A stretch of 64,000 nucleotides of DNA. Origin: Saccharothrix sp. ALI-22-I (GTDB lineage Bacteria; Actinomycetota; Actinomycetes; Mycobacteriales; Pseudonocardiaceae). A program made the translations under genes and the position numbers. Under the pieces are notes generated by a model. It was not told the DNA's origin and ran no database searches. It was given only the letters and a program-made list of their open reading frames with translations. Positions within the stretch are counted from its first letter, which is position 1. Each line of letters starts with the position of its first letter. Location of the stretch: assembly GCF_001984175.1 (NCBI RefSeq), contig NZ_MTQP01000056.1, forward strand, positions 1-64,000, in the 5' to 3' direction. Shown here in pieces: positions 16,243 to 27,215 of this stretch.

Positions 16243-18720
16243 TCAGGCTCTCAGCACGGCGCCGAAGCGTTCCGCCGCGGCGGCCACGGCCGCGTCACGC
16301 GCCGCCGTCGCCTCGTCCACGGTCAGCGTGCGGTCCGGCGCGCGGAACCGCAAGCTGTAGGCCAGCGACCGCTTGCCTTCGCCGACCTGGTCACCGGTGT
16401 AGACGTCGAACAGCCGGATGTCCTCCAGCAACGCCCCACCGCCGCCGCGCAGCACCCGCGCCACCTGCTCGGCGGGCACCTCCACCGGCACGACCACGGC
16501 CACGTCCAGCAGCACCGGCGGGTACGCCGACACGATCGGCGCGGGCCGGTTGTCGCTCAACGGCAACGCGTCCAGGTCCAACTCCATCGCCACGGTCCGC
16601 TTCGGCAGCCCCAGCGCTTCCACGACCTTCGGGTGAAGCTCACCCGCGTGGCCCACCGGCCAGTCACCGACGCGCAGTTCCGCGCACCGACCGGGGTGCC
16701 ACGGCGCCAGGTCCGACGCGACCACGGTCAGCTCCACGCCGTACGCCTGGCCGACCAGCCGCGCGGCCTGCACCGCGTCCGCCCAGTCCGCCTGCCGGCC
16801 CTTGCCCCACCAGCCGGCGTGCTCGCGGTGGCCCGCCAGCACGGCCGCCACGTGCACCGGCTGCTGCGGCAACGCCGCCAGCAACGACGCCACCTGCGCG
16901 TCCGACGGCCGCTCGCCCACACCGACGTCCGGCACCGGCACCTGCTGCGTGCGCGGCAACGTCACCTGCGCGATCGTGTAGACCGCGAGGTCCTTCTGAC
17001 CGCGCGCCAGGTTCCGCTGCACGGTCTCCAGCAGCCCCGGCACCAGCGTGGTGGCCAGCGCGTGCTTGTCCGACTCCAACGGGTTGAGCACGCTCACCGT
17101 GTTGCGCCGCACGTCGTCCGCGGGCAGCCCCAGCGCGTCGAACACCGACGGCGCCATGAACGGGAACGGCTTGACCTCGACGAAACCGTTCTCCGCCAAC
17201 GCGCGCGACACCGTGCGGCGGCGGCGCTGCTGCTCGGTCAACCCGCGACCGGCGGGCGCGGGCGGCAGCGTGGACGGGATCGTGTCGTACCCCTCCAGCC
17301 GCAGCACCTCCTCCACCAGGTCCGCGGGCTGGGTCAGGTCCGCGCGCCACGTCGGCGGCACCGCGGTGACCATGGTCGCGCCGCCGTCACCGGTGGTGAC
17401 CTCGACCTGGCAGCCGATCTGGCCCAGCCGGCGCGCGGTCACGCCACGCCCGTACAGGACACCGGCGACCCGGTCCGGCAGGTTGATCGGCATCGACACC
17501 GGCGCGGGCAGCGTGGGCGCGCCCACGTCCGTGCGGCCGGGCTTGATGCTGCCGTCGCCGAACATGTCCAGCAGCCGTGCCGCGCGCTCCAGGGCGACCG
17601 GCGCCAACGCCGGGTCCACCGTGCGCTCGAACCGCTTGGCCGCCTCGCTGGGCAGCTTGTGCCGGCGCACCGTGCGGGCGATGGACGCCGGGTCCCAGTT
17701 CGCCGCCTCCAGCAGGATGTCCGAGCTGGTCGCGCCGACCTCGGTGCTCGCGCCGCCCATCACACCGGCCAGCGAGATCACGCCGCTGTCGTCGGCGATC
17801 ACGATGTCGTCCGGGTCCAGCGCGCGGACCTGCTCGTCCAGCGTGGTCAGCTTCTCGCCGACCGCCGCGCGCCGCACCACCAGGCCGCCCTTGACCGACG
17901 ACGCGTCGAACGCGTGCAGCGGCTGGCCCAGCTCCAGCATCACGTAGTTGGTGACGTCCACCGGCAGCGAGATCGACCGGATACCGGCCAGCATCAGCCG
18001 CCGCCGCATCCACCACGGCGTGGGCGCGGTCGGGTCCACCCCGCTGACGCGGCGGGCCACGAACCGGGAGCACGCCGTGCGGTCCTCGATGTGGACCGGC
18101 AGCACCTCGCCCTCGCCCTCGGGCACCTCGGCCAGGCCGGGGTCGCGGTAGGGCACGTCGAACGCGCAGGCGATCTCCCGGGCCAGGCCGCGCACCGAGA
18201 ACGCGTAGCCGCGGTCCGGGGTCGGCGCGACCTCGATCACCGTGTCGCCCAGGCCCAGCAGCTCGATCGCGTCGTCACCGGGCTGCGCGGTGCCGCTGGG
18301 CAGCACCATGATCCCCGCGTGGTCGTCGCCCAGGCCCAGTTCGCGGGCCGAGCAGATCATGCCGTTGCTGGTCTTGCCGTAGGTCTTGCGGGCGGAGATG
18401 GTGAAGTCGCCGGGCAGCACCGCGCCGGGCAGCGCCACCACGACCGTGTCGCCCTCCTGGAAGTTCGACGCGCCGCAGACGATGCCGTTGACCTGGTCCG
18501 GGCCGACCTCGACCTGGCAGTACCGGATCGGCTTCTTGAACTCGGTCAGCTCCTCGATCTCCACCACACGACCCGCGACCAGCGGGCCGGTGACCGAGTC
18601 GAGCTTGTGCACGTCCTCGACCTCGATGCCGATCCGGACGAACGCCTCGGCGAGCTGGTCGGGCGTGGGGGTCTCGGCGAACTCTAGGTTCTCGACCAGC
18701 CAGGTAACCGGAATGCGCAC
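16243..18720 (-). CDS. pheT: Phenylalanyl-tRNA synthetase beta subunit
   Basis: Large subunit of the alpha2-beta2 enzyme, 825 aa. The N-terminal tRNA-binding domain contains KPIRYCQVEVG and the structural GEVVVVALPG-like core. The B3/B4 editing domain and B5 domain follow, and the last 95 residues are the ferredoxin-fold anticodon-binding domain (PPVLLDVAVVV, SLAYSLRFRA). GTG 18720 starts 3 bp after pheS, so the two are coupled. Confidence 0.97.
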   Translation of the reverse strand: MRIPVTWLVENLEFAETPTPDQLAEAFVRIGIEVEDVHKLDSVTGPLVAGRVVEIEELTEFKKPIRYCQVEVGPDQVNGIVCGASNFQEGDTVVVALPGAVLPGDFTISARKTYGKTSNGMICSARELGLGDDHAGIMVLPSGTAQPGDDAIELLGLGDTVIEVAPTPDRGYAFSVRGLAREIACAFDVPYRDPGLAEVPEGEGEVLPVHIEDRTACSRFVARRVSGVDPTAPTPWWMRRRLMLAGIRSISLPVDVTNYVMLELGQPLHAFDASSVKGGLVVRRAAVGEKLTTLDEQVRALDPDDIVIADDSGVISLAGVMGGASTEVGATSSDILLEAANWDPASIARTVRRHKLPSEAAKRFERTVDPALAPVALERAARLLDMFGDGSIKPGRTDVGAPTLPAPVSMPINLPDRVAGVLYGRGVTARRLGQIGCQVEVTTGDGGATMVTAVPPTWRADLTQPADLVEEVLRLEGYDTIPSTLPPAPAGRGLTEQQRRRRTVSRALAENGFVEVKPFPFMAPSVFDALGLPADDVRRNTVSVLNPLESDKHALATTLVPGLLETVQRNLARGQKDLAVYTIAQVTLPRTQQVPVPDVGVGERPSDAQVASLLAALPQQPVHVAAVLAGHREHAGWWGKGRQADWADAVQAARLVGQAYGVELTVVASDLAPWHPGRCAELRVGDWPVGHAGELHPKVVEALGLPKRTVAMELDLDALPLSDNRPAPIVSAYPPVLLDVAVVVPVEVPAEQVARVLRGGGGALLEDIRLFDVYTGDQVGEGKRSLAYSLRFRAPDRTLTVDEATAARDAAVAAAAERFGAVLRA

Positions 18721-18723
18721 CGG

Positions 18724-20106
<1,383 letters not shown>

Positions 20107-21861
20107 ATGGCACACACCTTCGGTGTCGACCTGCGCGGGATCATCGACCTGCTCAGCCACCACCTCTACAGCAGCCCCCGCGTGTACGCGCGAGAGCTCC
20201 TGCAGAACGCGGTGGACGCGATCACCGCCCGCCGCGCGCTCCAACCGGACGCGCCGGGCGAGGTCGTGATCGAGCCGGTCGGGTCCTCCGGCGGCACCTT
20301 CCGCATCTCCGACACCGGCATCGGCCTGACCGAGCGCGAAGTGCACGACCTGCTGTCCACCCTGGGCCGCACGTCCAAGCGCGACGACCTGGGCTTCGCC
20401 CGCCAGGGCTTCCTCGGCCAGTTCGGCGTGGGCTTGTTGTCCGCGTTCCTGGTCGCCGAACGCATCCGGCTGGTCAGCCGATCCGCCACCGGCGGGCCCG
20501 CGGTGCGGTGGACCGCCGACGCGGCGGGCAACTACGAGGTAGAGGTCGACGAGGACGCCCGCGTCGACATCGGCACCACCATCGAGTTGGTGCCGCACCG
20601 CGACTCCGAGCACTGGCTCGAACAGGACGTGGTACGCGCGCTGGTCACCGAGTACGGCGAGCTGCTGCCGGTCACCGTCCGGATCGGTGACGAGGTCATC
20701 ACGCACGGCGAGCTGCCGTGGACCGAGGACGCGTTGGCGTACGGCGAGAAGGTGCTCGGCGTGCGGCCGTTCGACGCGATCCCGGTCGAGGTGCCGACGG
20801 TGGGCCTCAAGGGCGTCGCGTACGTGCTGCCGCGCGGCGTGCACCCCGGCGCCCGCCAGTCCCACCGCGTCTACCTGAAGCGGATGCTCGTCGGCGACAC
20901 CATCGAAGGCCTGCTGCCGGAGTGGGCGTACTTCGTGCGCTGCGTGGTCGATTCGACATCGCTGCGGCCGACCGCGAGTCGGGAAGCGCTCTACCAGGAC
21001 GAGACGCTGCTCGCCGTGCGCGAGGAGCTGGGCCGCCAGGTCCGCGACTGGCTGGTCCGGCTGGACGCGACCGACCCCGACCGCACCCGGGCCCTGCTGG
21101 ACGCGCACCACCTGGGCATCAAATCGCTGGCCAGGGTGGACGACGAGATGCTGCGGCTGGTCGAGCGGTGGCTGCCGTTCGAGACCACCGACGGCCCCCA
21201 GTCGCTGCGCCAGTTCCGCCGCAAGCACGGCGTCATCGCGCACGTGCCGGACGTGGACGAGTTCCGCCAACTCGCGCCGGTCGCGCACGCCCAGGGCATG
21301 GGCTTGGTCAACGCGGGCTACGCCTACGACGCGGAGATCATGGAACGCCTGGTCGCGCTGGATGGCCCGACGGCCGCGCGGCGGGTCGCGCCGAGCGAGG
21401 TGCTGGCCGCGCTGGGCGACCCGGACCCGGAGCTGGAACGCGCGATGCGTGAACGCCTGGTGCAGGCCAAGGACGTGCTGGAACGGCACGACTGCGACGC
21501 CGTGCCGCGCGATTTCGACCCCGGCTCGCTGCCCGCGCTGCTGGTCACCAACGTGGAGGCCGAGCGCAAGCGCGACGCGCAGCAGGTCGGCGAGCAGGCC
21601 GACCCGCTGTGGGCGGAGCTGCTGGGCAGCCTGGTCGAATCCTCCTCGGGCGCCGCGCAACGGCTCGTGCTCAACTGCCGCAACCCGCTGGTGCGGCGGC
21701 TGGCCCAGCTGACCGACCCGGCGCTGGTGGAGCTGACCGTGGAGTCGCTGTACGTGCACGCCCTGCTGCAAGCACGGCGGCCGATGCGCCCGAAGGACAC
21801 CGCGGCGCTGAACCGATCGTTCCTGGAACTGCTGGACCGCGCCGTGGGGGATCACCTGTGA
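20107..21861 (+). CDS. Hsp90 (HtpG)-family ATPase, divergent
   Basis: A 584-aa GHKL ATPase of the Hsp90 family. The N-domain has ARELLQNAVDAI (E30, N34, D37 by count), SDTGIGLT (D69) and GQFGVG (104-109). The middle domain keeps the catalytic Arg (R292 in TASREALYQ). There is no charged linker. The last 200 residues are divergent and shorter than in HtpG, which is about 630 aa. The C-terminus is DRAVGDHL, not MEEVD. ATG 20107 is preceded by GAGGTG. The gene overlaps the next as GTGA, implying coupled synthesis with a TPR-like partner. It is distinct enough from ordinary HtpG to have a dedicated role. Confidence 0.88.
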   Translation: MAHTFGVDLRGIIDLLSHHLYSSPRVYARELLQNAVDAITARRALQPDAPGEVVIEPVGSSGGTFRISDTGIGLTEREVHDLLSTLGRTSKRDDLGFARQGFLGQFGVGLLSAFLVAERIRLVSRSATGGPAVRWTADAAGNYEVEVDEDARVDIGTTIELVPHRDSEHWLEQDVVRALVTEYGELLPVTVRIGDEVITHGELPWTEDALAYGEKVLGVRPFDAIPVEVPTVGLKGVAYVLPRGVHPGARQSHRVYLKRMLVGDTIEGLLPEWAYFVRCVVDSTSLRPTASREALYQDETLLAVREELGRQVRDWLVRLDATDPDRTRALLDAHHLGIKSLARVDDEMLRLVERWLPFETTDGPQSLRQFRRKHGVIAHVPDVDEFRQLAPVAHAQGMGLVNAGYAYDAEIMERLVALDGPTAARRVAPSEVLAALGDPDPELERAMRERLVQAKDVLERHDCDAVPRDFDPGSLPALLVTNVEAERKRDAQQVGEQADPLWAELLGSLVESSSGAAQRLVLNCRNPLVRRLAQLTDPALVELTVESLYVHALLQARRPMRPKDTAALNRSFLELLDRAVGDHL

Positions 21862-24668
21862 ACGAGGACAAGGACGCCGCCGAGCGCCAGTTCGTCGAGG
21901 CCTACCACATGCCCGAGGGCATGGCGCGACACGAGGCGCTGGAGCGCGCGGCGCGTGCCGCGGACGCCCTGGACCACCTGCCGCTGGCGGTGAGCTGCCG
22001 GATCGCGCTGATCCGGTCGGCGCACGACCTGGGCCGCTACGACCTGATGCTGGCGCCGTTCGCGTGGTGCGGCACGGCCGAGCAGCGCGACCCGACGGCG
22101 TTCGACGAGTGGGAGACGCACAGCTTCGACTGGGCGCACAAGTGGATCGTCACCGGCCTGATCGCCGACCCGCGGTTCACGCTGGAGCAGATCGGCTCGT
22201 TCGTCGACCAGCTGGCGGCCCGCTACCAGCGGCTCGGGTACTCGATGCAGCCGGTGCACGGCGCGCGCGCCGACCTGGCCGCGCACGTCGGCGACGACGA
22301 GGCGTACAAGGAGCACTTCGCGCGGTACCTGGCGATGGACCGCGGCCCGATGAGCGACTGCGAGGCGTGCGTCGTCGAGGAGCAGGCCGGGCACCTGATC
22401 CGGCAGGGCAGGCACGCCGAGGCCGTCGCGCACTCCGAGCACCAGCTGTCGCAGGACACCGGCTGCGCGAGCCAGCCGCAGGGCATCCTGACCACGTTGA
22501 CGCCCGCGTTCGTGGCGCTGGGCGACGTGGACCGGGCGCGGCAGGCGCACGTGGTGGCGTACCGGCTGGTGCGCGACGACATCGTCAGCGGCTACCTGGA
22601 CGACCACCTCCGGTTCTGCGCGACGTCGGGCAACGTGCGGCGCGGCGTCGAGCTGCTGCGCGGCCACCTGCACCGGGTGCACAACTCGACCAGCCCGTTG
22701 CGGGCACTGCACTTCGCCGCGGGCGCGGCGCTGCTGCTCAGCCGGGTGTCACCGGACGAGGAGTTCGCCGTGCCGCAGGACGGGCGGACCGCGGTGATGT
22801 CCGCGCCCGAGCTGCGGGCGTTGCTGGAGGCGCAGGCGCTGGAGATCGCGGCGCGGTTCGACCGGCGCAACGGCACCGACGCGGTGACCACGCGCATCCG
22901 GGAGACGCTGGCCGCGCCGGACACCATCCCGGTGCCGCTGGCCGTGCCGGTCGCCGCCGCCCCGACCCCTGCCTTCGGTGACGCCTTCGACGACGAGCCG
23001 GTGGCGGTCGCCGACCCGGTGGAGTTGGCCCAGTCGATGTGCGAGGCGTTCGACCGGGGCGAGTTCGTCCTGGGCATGCGGCTGCTGCGGTCGCTGCCGG
23101 AGGACATGGACCCGTTGCTGCCCGAGTCGCTCGGCGCGCTGGTCGCGGCGCGGCGGGCGATCGTCGGCGGACACGCGCGGCCGAAGGACGAAGTGCTGGC
23201 CGAGCTGGACCTGGCGATCGAGCGGCTGGCCGCGTGCGGCGAGTACGACCTGGCCAACCGGTACCGGGCGCGTGGCGCCGGGTTGCGCGCGGAAGAGGGC
23301 GGTCTGGAGGAGTGCACGGCGGTGGCGCGCACGTGCCTGGCCGAGGCCGAGGTCGCCGGCACCGCGTACACGCGGGTGCTGACCAGGCTGCTGCTGGCGG
23401 ACCTGCTGGCCGACGCGGACGAGGTCGACGAGCAGGGCGCGCTGGTCGCCGAGGCGTTGGAGCTGGCGGGGGCCGAGGTGCCGGAGCTGGTGGCGCGGGC
23501 GCGGTGCGACCGGGCCCAGCACCTGGCCACGACCGGGCAGCTGGACGAGGCCCACACCGAGGTGGTCGACATCCTGGCGAGCGACCCGTCCGCGTCCGTG
23601 CGGTTCGACGCGCTACGGCTGCTGCTGAAGGTGCAGACCGTGCGCGGTGACGAGGAAGCGGTCGGCACGGCCGCCGAGTTCGTCGGCTCGTTCAGCACGC
23701 CACGCGGGCCGTGGACGGCCGAGGCGCACCGGCAGCGGGTGGCGTCGGTCGAGCGACTCGGTCTGGAGGCCGAACACCTGGCGGAACTGCGCGAGGCCAT
23801 CACCGCCGGTCACGAGGTCGGTGTGCCGGACGACGTGGCCAAGGCGTGCTACGCGCTGGCCGGCGGCTACCTCAAGTCGGGCCGTTTCGTGGAGGCCGCC
23901 GAAGCGCTCGAAGAAGCCGTGCGGGTGATCGAGGACGGCGACGTGGACCCCGACGTGGTCGTCCCCGTCCGGTACCGCCTAGGTCAGGTGTGCGCCCGGC
24001 TCGACGAGACCGAAGCCGCCCGCCGTCACCTCGAAGTGGCGTTGGGCCTGGTCCCGGCGGACGAGCCGTGGCGCCGCGCGATGGTCCTCGACGTCCTGGC
24101 CGGCGTCCTGCGCCGCCTCGACCAGCCCCTGGAAGCCGCCTCGGCCTACCAGGGCGCGGCGACGGCGTGGCAGGAGGTGTCGGAGTTCTCCGAGGCGGCG
24201 GGTTCCCTGGTCGAAGCGGCCGCCGCACTGCCGAACGACGAAGCCGCCGAGTGCGCCACCACCCTCACCGCGGCCGAACAACTCCTGCCGTCCGTGGAAG
24301 ACCCCGACCACCGCACCCACCTGACCGCGCGAATCGCCGCGATCCGGGCGTTCATGCACATCCAGGCGGGCAAACACGCGGACGCGATCGAACAAAACGG
24401 CATCGCCGAAGAACTGGCCGCCCGACTGGGCGACCTCGACTGGCAGACCTTCCTCGTAGCACGCGGCGCCCGTTTCCTCCTGGAATCCGGCGACCCGGCC
24501 AACGCCGAAGCCGAAGCCCGCCGCGCCGGCACCCTGATCAACGACGACACGCCACCACAAATCCTCGGCGACACCGCGAACGTCCTGGAAGAAGCCCTAC
24601 GAGCCCAATCCAAACCAACGAGCGGCGACCCCCTACTCCGCGCCCTGACCACCCGCCTGGAGGACTGA
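21858..24668 (+). CDS. Large TPR-like helical repeat protein, partner of the Hsp90-like ATPase
   Basis: A 936-aa, Ala/Leu/Glu-rich protein made almost wholly of helical hairpins. The second half has TPR-like repeats, e.g. ACYALAGGYLKSGRFVEAAE, VRYRLGQVCARLDETEAARR and the A-x-A-Y-Q-x-A segment near residue 765. An insert rich in Pro and Val at about 355-385 divides two superhelical halves. There is no signal peptide, membrane segment or enzymatic motif. The start GTG 21858 overlaps the stop of the Hsp90-like gene; an open frame before it is antisense-like noise. In eukaryotes TPR proteins are Hsp90 co-chaperones. An analogous role here is inference. Confidence 0.85.
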   Translation: MNEDKDAAERQFVEAYHMPEGMARHEALERAARAADALDHLPLAVSCRIALIRSAHDLGRYDLMLAPFAWCGTAEQRDPTAFDEWETHSFDWAHKWIVTGLIADPRFTLEQIGSFVDQLAARYQRLGYSMQPVHGARADLAAHVGDDEAYKEHFARYLAMDRGPMSDCEACVVEEQAGHLIRQGRHAEAVAHSEHQLSQDTGCASQPQGILTTLTPAFVALGDVDRARQAHVVAYRLVRDDIVSGYLDDHLRFCATSGNVRRGVELLRGHLHRVHNSTSPLRALHFAAGAALLLSRVSPDEEFAVPQDGRTAVMSAPELRALLEAQALEIAARFDRRNGTDAVTTRIRETLAAPDTIPVPLAVPVAAAPTPAFGDAFDDEPVAVADPVELAQSMCEAFDRGEFVLGMRLLRSLPEDMDPLLPESLGALVAARRAIVGGHARPKDEVLAELDLAIERLAACGEYDLANRYRARGAGLRAEEGGLEECTAVARTCLAEAEVAGTAYTRVLTRLLLADLLADADEVDEQGALVAEALELAGAEVPELVARARCDRAQHLATTGQLDEAHTEVVDILASDPSASVRFDALRLLLKVQTVRGDEEAVGTAAEFVGSFSTPRGPWTAEAHRQRVASVERLGLEAEHLAELREAITAGHEVGVPDDVAKACYALAGGYLKSGRFVEAAEALEEAVRVIEDGDVDPDVVVPVRYRLGQVCARLDETEAARRHLEVALGLVPADEPWRRAMVLDVLAGVLRRLDQPLEAASAYQGAATAWQEVSEFSEAAGSLVEAAAALPNDEAAECATTLTAAEQLLPSVEDPDHRTHLTARIAAIRAFMHIQAGKHADAIEQNGIAEELAARLGDLDWQTFLVARGARFLLESGDPANAEAEARRAGTLINDDTPPQILGDTANVLEEALRAQSKPTSGDPLLRALTTRLED

Positions 24669-24840
24669 CTTCCACCCTCCACTACACACCCGACCAGCGC
24701 AAACAACCCACCCAGGCAGACCTCGCAATGTCAACTAAGATCACCAAATAGAGCGAATCACCGGTCCAGCTAGAACCAAAATCGACTTCGCGCGTCGCCT
24801 AAAACAGGAAGGAGGCCGGCTCAGGCACCCGGCTCAGGCG

Positions 24841-24996
24841 CAAGGAGGCCACCTCAGGAACGCTGAGCCGGACTCAGGCACACTGAACACGAGCCAGACT
24901 CAGACAGGCCGGGCGCGATCCGGACTCAGGCACGCTGAGCACGAGCCGAACTCACGAACGCTGGGCATGAGCCGGACTCACGAACGCTGAGCACGA
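24841..24996. repeat. 26-bp tandem repeat array at the tsnR-like 3' end
   Basis: Six contiguous units of exactly 26 bp, with a less regular seventh at about 24815-24840. Units share GCCGGACTCA and ACGCTGAGCACGA. The last unit (24971-24996) contains the final five codons and the TGA stop of the minus-strand methyltransferase. The others lie downstream in its 3' region. The rest of the 24669-24977 gap holds no gene. Confidence 0.92.
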
Positions 24997-25826
24997 GCCG
25001 AAGCGTAAAGACACACCGCAGCCGCAGTAGCCAGGTTCAGACTCTCCGCGCCACCGTAGATCGGCACCTTCAGCGAAGCGTCCAGGCTAGCCACGACCTC
25101 GTCGGGCAAGCCGTGCGCCTCACTGCCGAACACCCAAGCCGTAGGACTGGCCAGATCCCCGCGCAGATCAGCCGTCACCAGGTCCTCCGGCGCGTACCCG
25201 TCCGCCGCGACCAGCCGCAACCCCGCCGCCCGGCACGCCGCGAACACCTCACCCGCGTCCCGCACCCGCGCGATGGGCAGGTGGAACACACTGCCCGTCG
25301 ACGCACGCACGCACTTGCCGTTGTGCGGGTCGACCGTGTCGCCCGCGAAGATCACCGCGTCCGCACCGGCCGCGTCCGCGACGCGCGCCACCGTGCCCGC
25401 GTTCCCCGGATCGGCCACGCCGTGCAGCACGGCCACCAGCCGTACCCCCGGCGCCAGCGCGACTGCCAGCGGCACGTCCACCAGCGAGCACACCGCGACG
25501 ATGCCCTGCGGCGTCACGGTTTCCGACAGCGCCGCGGCCGCCTTGTCCGTCACCGAACTCACCGGAACACCGGCGTCGACGGCGTCGCGCACCAGCGCGG
25601 GGTTCCGTGAGGCGGCGGCGGGGGTCACGAACAGTTCGTGCACGCGTCCCCGACCGGCGGCGGCCCACGAGAGGGCCTCGCGCACGGCCTGTGCGCCCTC
25701 GGCGAGGAAGCGTTCCGCGCGGTCGCGGCCGGGACGTCTGGTCAGCCGTCTAGCGGCAACGACCCGGGGAGTCCGTTCGGTGAACGGAGCTTCCCCGGGT
25801 CGTGGTGCGCGGTCGTCCGCGCTCAG
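24978..25826 (-). CDS. tsnR: TrmH/SpoU-family rRNA methyltransferase (TsnR-like), probable CTG start
   Basis: SPOUT methyltransferase acting on 23S rRNA or tRNA. The C-terminal knot shows [30 protein letters not shown] and [20 protein letters not shown]. The first standard start in frame is GTG 25685, but it would remove the N-terminal substrate-binding domain. Upstream in the same frame lies [25 protein letters not shown], the expected domain start. No ATG, GTG or TTG precedes it. CTG 25826 is in frame and overlaps the rplT stop as CTGA, giving 282 aa. I therefore propose CTG initiation; a shorter product or sequencing error is possible. Its stop codon sits in the 26-bp repeat array. Confidence 0.85.
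   Translation of the reverse strand: MSADDRAPRPGEAPFTERTPRVVAARRLTRRPGRDRAERFLAEGAQAVREALSWAAAGRGRVHELFVTPAAASRNPALVRDAVDAGVPVSSVTDKAAAALSETVTPQGIVAVCSLVDVPLAVALAPGVRLVAVLHGVADPGNAGTVARVADAAGADAVIFAGDTVDPHNGKCVRASTGSVFHLPIARVRDAGEVFAACRAAGLRLVAADGYAPEDLVTADLRGDLASPTAWVFGSEAHGLPDEVVASLDASLKVPIYGGAESLNLATAAAVCLYASARAQRS
25761..25801 (-). terminator. Strong hairpin after rplT, inside the tsnR-like N-terminus
   Basis: GACCCGGGGA and its complement form the outer stem, and GCTCCGTTC/GAACGGA the inner stem, around an ACC loop. It lies 22 bp beyond the rplT stop. Taken alone it looks like the operon terminator, but the tsnR-like reading frame runs through it, so it may attenuate transcription or act as a translational switch for that gene. 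Confidence 0.65.
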
Positions 25827-26212
25827 GCCTTGTCCTCAGCGGGCGCGTTGACGTCGCTGGGCAGTGCGGCCTTGGCCAGTTCCACCAGCGCGGCGAACGC
25901 GCCCGGGTCGCTGACGGCCAGCTCGGCCAGGATCTTGCGGTCGACCTCGATCTCGGCCAGCCGCATGCCCTGGATGAAGCGGTTGTACGTCATGCCGTTG
26001 GCGCGGACACCGGCGTTGATGCGCTGGATCCACAGCTTCCGGAAGTCACCCTTGCGGGCGCGGCGGTCCCGGTAGGCGTAGTTGAGCGAGTGGAGCACCT
26101 GCTCCTTGGCCTTGCGGTACAGCCTCGAACGCTGGCCGCGGTAGCCGCTGGCGAGCTCAAGGGTGGTACGGCGCTTCTTCTGGGCGTTCACTGCCCTTTT
26201 GACGCGTGCCAC
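25823..26212 (-). CDS. rplT: 50S ribosomal protein L20
   Basis: 129-aa basic protein that binds 23S rRNA early in 50S assembly. It begins [15 protein letters not shown] and contains [16 protein letters not shown] and [13 protein letters not shown], all highly conserved. It is the third gene of infC-rpmI-rplT, 64 bp from rpmI. Its stop overlaps the proposed CTG start of the methyltransferase. An acidic tail (NAPAEDKA) extends beyond the usual C-terminus. Confidence 0.98.
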   Translation of the reverse strand: MARVKRAVNAQKKRRTTLELASGYRGQRSRLYRKAKEQVLHSLNYAYRDRRARKGDFRKLWIQRINAGVRANGMTYNRFIQGMRLAEIEVDRKILAELAVSDPGAFAALVELAKAALPSDVNAPAEDKA

Positions 26213-26276
26213 GGGTCCGTCCTGTCGATCTCGTGGGGCCGGTGGAGGGCCCCGGTGTTCAAGGGGGTGAAGGTCT

Positions 26277-26471
26277 TTAGAGGCCGAGCAGCTTCTTCAG
26301 CCGCGGCACGTCGTTCTTCGCGACCTCGGTGGTGCCGGAAAGGCGACGCGTCAGCTTGCTGGACTTCTTCTCCAGCAGGTGGCGCTTGCCCGCCTTCTCG
26401 CGGACGAGCTTGCCGCTGCCGGTGACCTTCACTCGCTTGGAGGTCCCGCTGTGGCTCTTGTTCTTGGGCAT
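26277..26471 (-). CDS. rpmI: 50S ribosomal protein L35
   Basis: 64-aa basic protein, [20 protein letters not shown], of standard length, ending [14 protein letters not shown] 26471 gives the conserved N-terminus; upstream in-frame codons are not used. It lies 73 bp after infC and 64 bp before rplT in the classical operon. Confidence 0.98.
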   Translation of the reverse strand: MPKNKSHSGTSKRVKVTGSGKLVREKAGKRHLLEKKSSKLTRRLSGTTEVAKNDVPRLKKLLGL

Positions 26472-26544
26472 TTCCGTCCTCAGTCTCGTGCAGCCACCGG
26501 GGATGGGGGCGGCCATGCTTGCTCCCGGCCCGGAGGCCGGGAGA

Positions 26545-27150
26545 TCACTCCTCGACAGACTCCGCCGTCGCCTCGTCGGCGCTGTCGTGCTTGATCGGGC
26601 GGGTCTTCGTGGTCTTGTGCGGGGCCAGCACCATGATCATGTTGCGGCCGTCCTGCTTCGGGTTCGACTCGACGAAACCGAGCTCCGCGACGTCCTCCGC
26701 GAGCCGCTGCAACAGTCGGTAACCCAGCTCCGGCCGGGACTGCTCACGGCCCCGGAACATGATGGTCACCTTGACCTTGTTCCCGTGCGACAGGAAGCGG
26801 GCCACGTGGCCCTTCTTCGTCAGGTAGTCGTGCGGGTCGATCTTCGGCCGGAGCTTCTGCTCCTTGATGACCGTCAGTTGCTGGTTGCGGCGAGACTCGC
26901 GGGCCTTCTGCGCGCTCTCGTACTTGAACTTGCCGTAGTCCATGAGCTTGCAGACCGGCGGCCGAGCCTGCGCGGCGACCTCGACGAGGTCGAGATCCGA
27001 TTCCTGGGCGAGTCGGAGCGCGTCCTCGATGCGAACGATCCCGACCTGCTCGCCGTTCGGCCCGACCAGACGAACCTCGGGCACGCGGATGCGGTCGTTG
27101 ATGCGCGGCTCGGTGCTCGCGGGAGCACCTCGGTTCGAGGGACTTGTCAT
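26545..27150 (-). CDS. infC: Translation initiation factor IF-3
   Basis: 201-aa factor that binds the 30S subunit and checks start-codon and initiator-tRNA pairing. The N-domain has [20 protein letters not shown] and [11 protein letters not shown]. The C-domain has [17 protein letters not shown] and [12 protein letters not shown]. The acidic C-terminal tail is an actinobacterial feature. The start is ATG 27150, not the rare AUU of enterobacteria. A leader hairpin suggests attenuation. Confidence 0.97.
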   Translation of the reverse strand: MTSPSNRGAPASTEPRINDRIRVPEVRLVGPNGEQVGIVRIEDALRLAQESDLDLVEVAAQARPPVCKLMDYGKFKYESAQKARESRRNQQLTVIKEQKLRPKIDPHDYLTKKGHVARFLSHGNKVKVTIMFRGREQSRPELGYRLLQRLAEDVAELGFVESNPKQDGRNMIMVLAPHKTTKTRPIKHDSADEATAESVEE

Positions 27151-27188
27151 TCACGTCCTTTGTGACTCGTTCTGCGCCAAAGACAAGA

Positions 27189-27215
27189 GGCCCCACACCT
27201 GCCCGGTGTGAGGCC
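27189..27215 (-). promoter_or_regulatory. infC leader hairpin, possible attenuator
   Basis: In the infC leader GGCCTCACACC pairs with GGTGTGGGGCC (11-bp arms, 5-nt loop), followed on the minus strand by TCTTGTCTTT. A T-rich tail after a GC stem is unusual in this window and looks like an intrinsic terminator 40 bp before infC. Ribosomal-protein L20 or IF-3 control is known for this operon in other bacteria. Which applies here cannot be told. Confidence 0.5.

Noticed and set aside
20107..24668. Hsp90-like/TPR pair as an anti-phage system
   Set aside because: No nuclease, toxin, NTP-depleting effector or other defence gene is adjacent, and it sits in a conserved housekeeping region; kept only as a possible chaperone pair.
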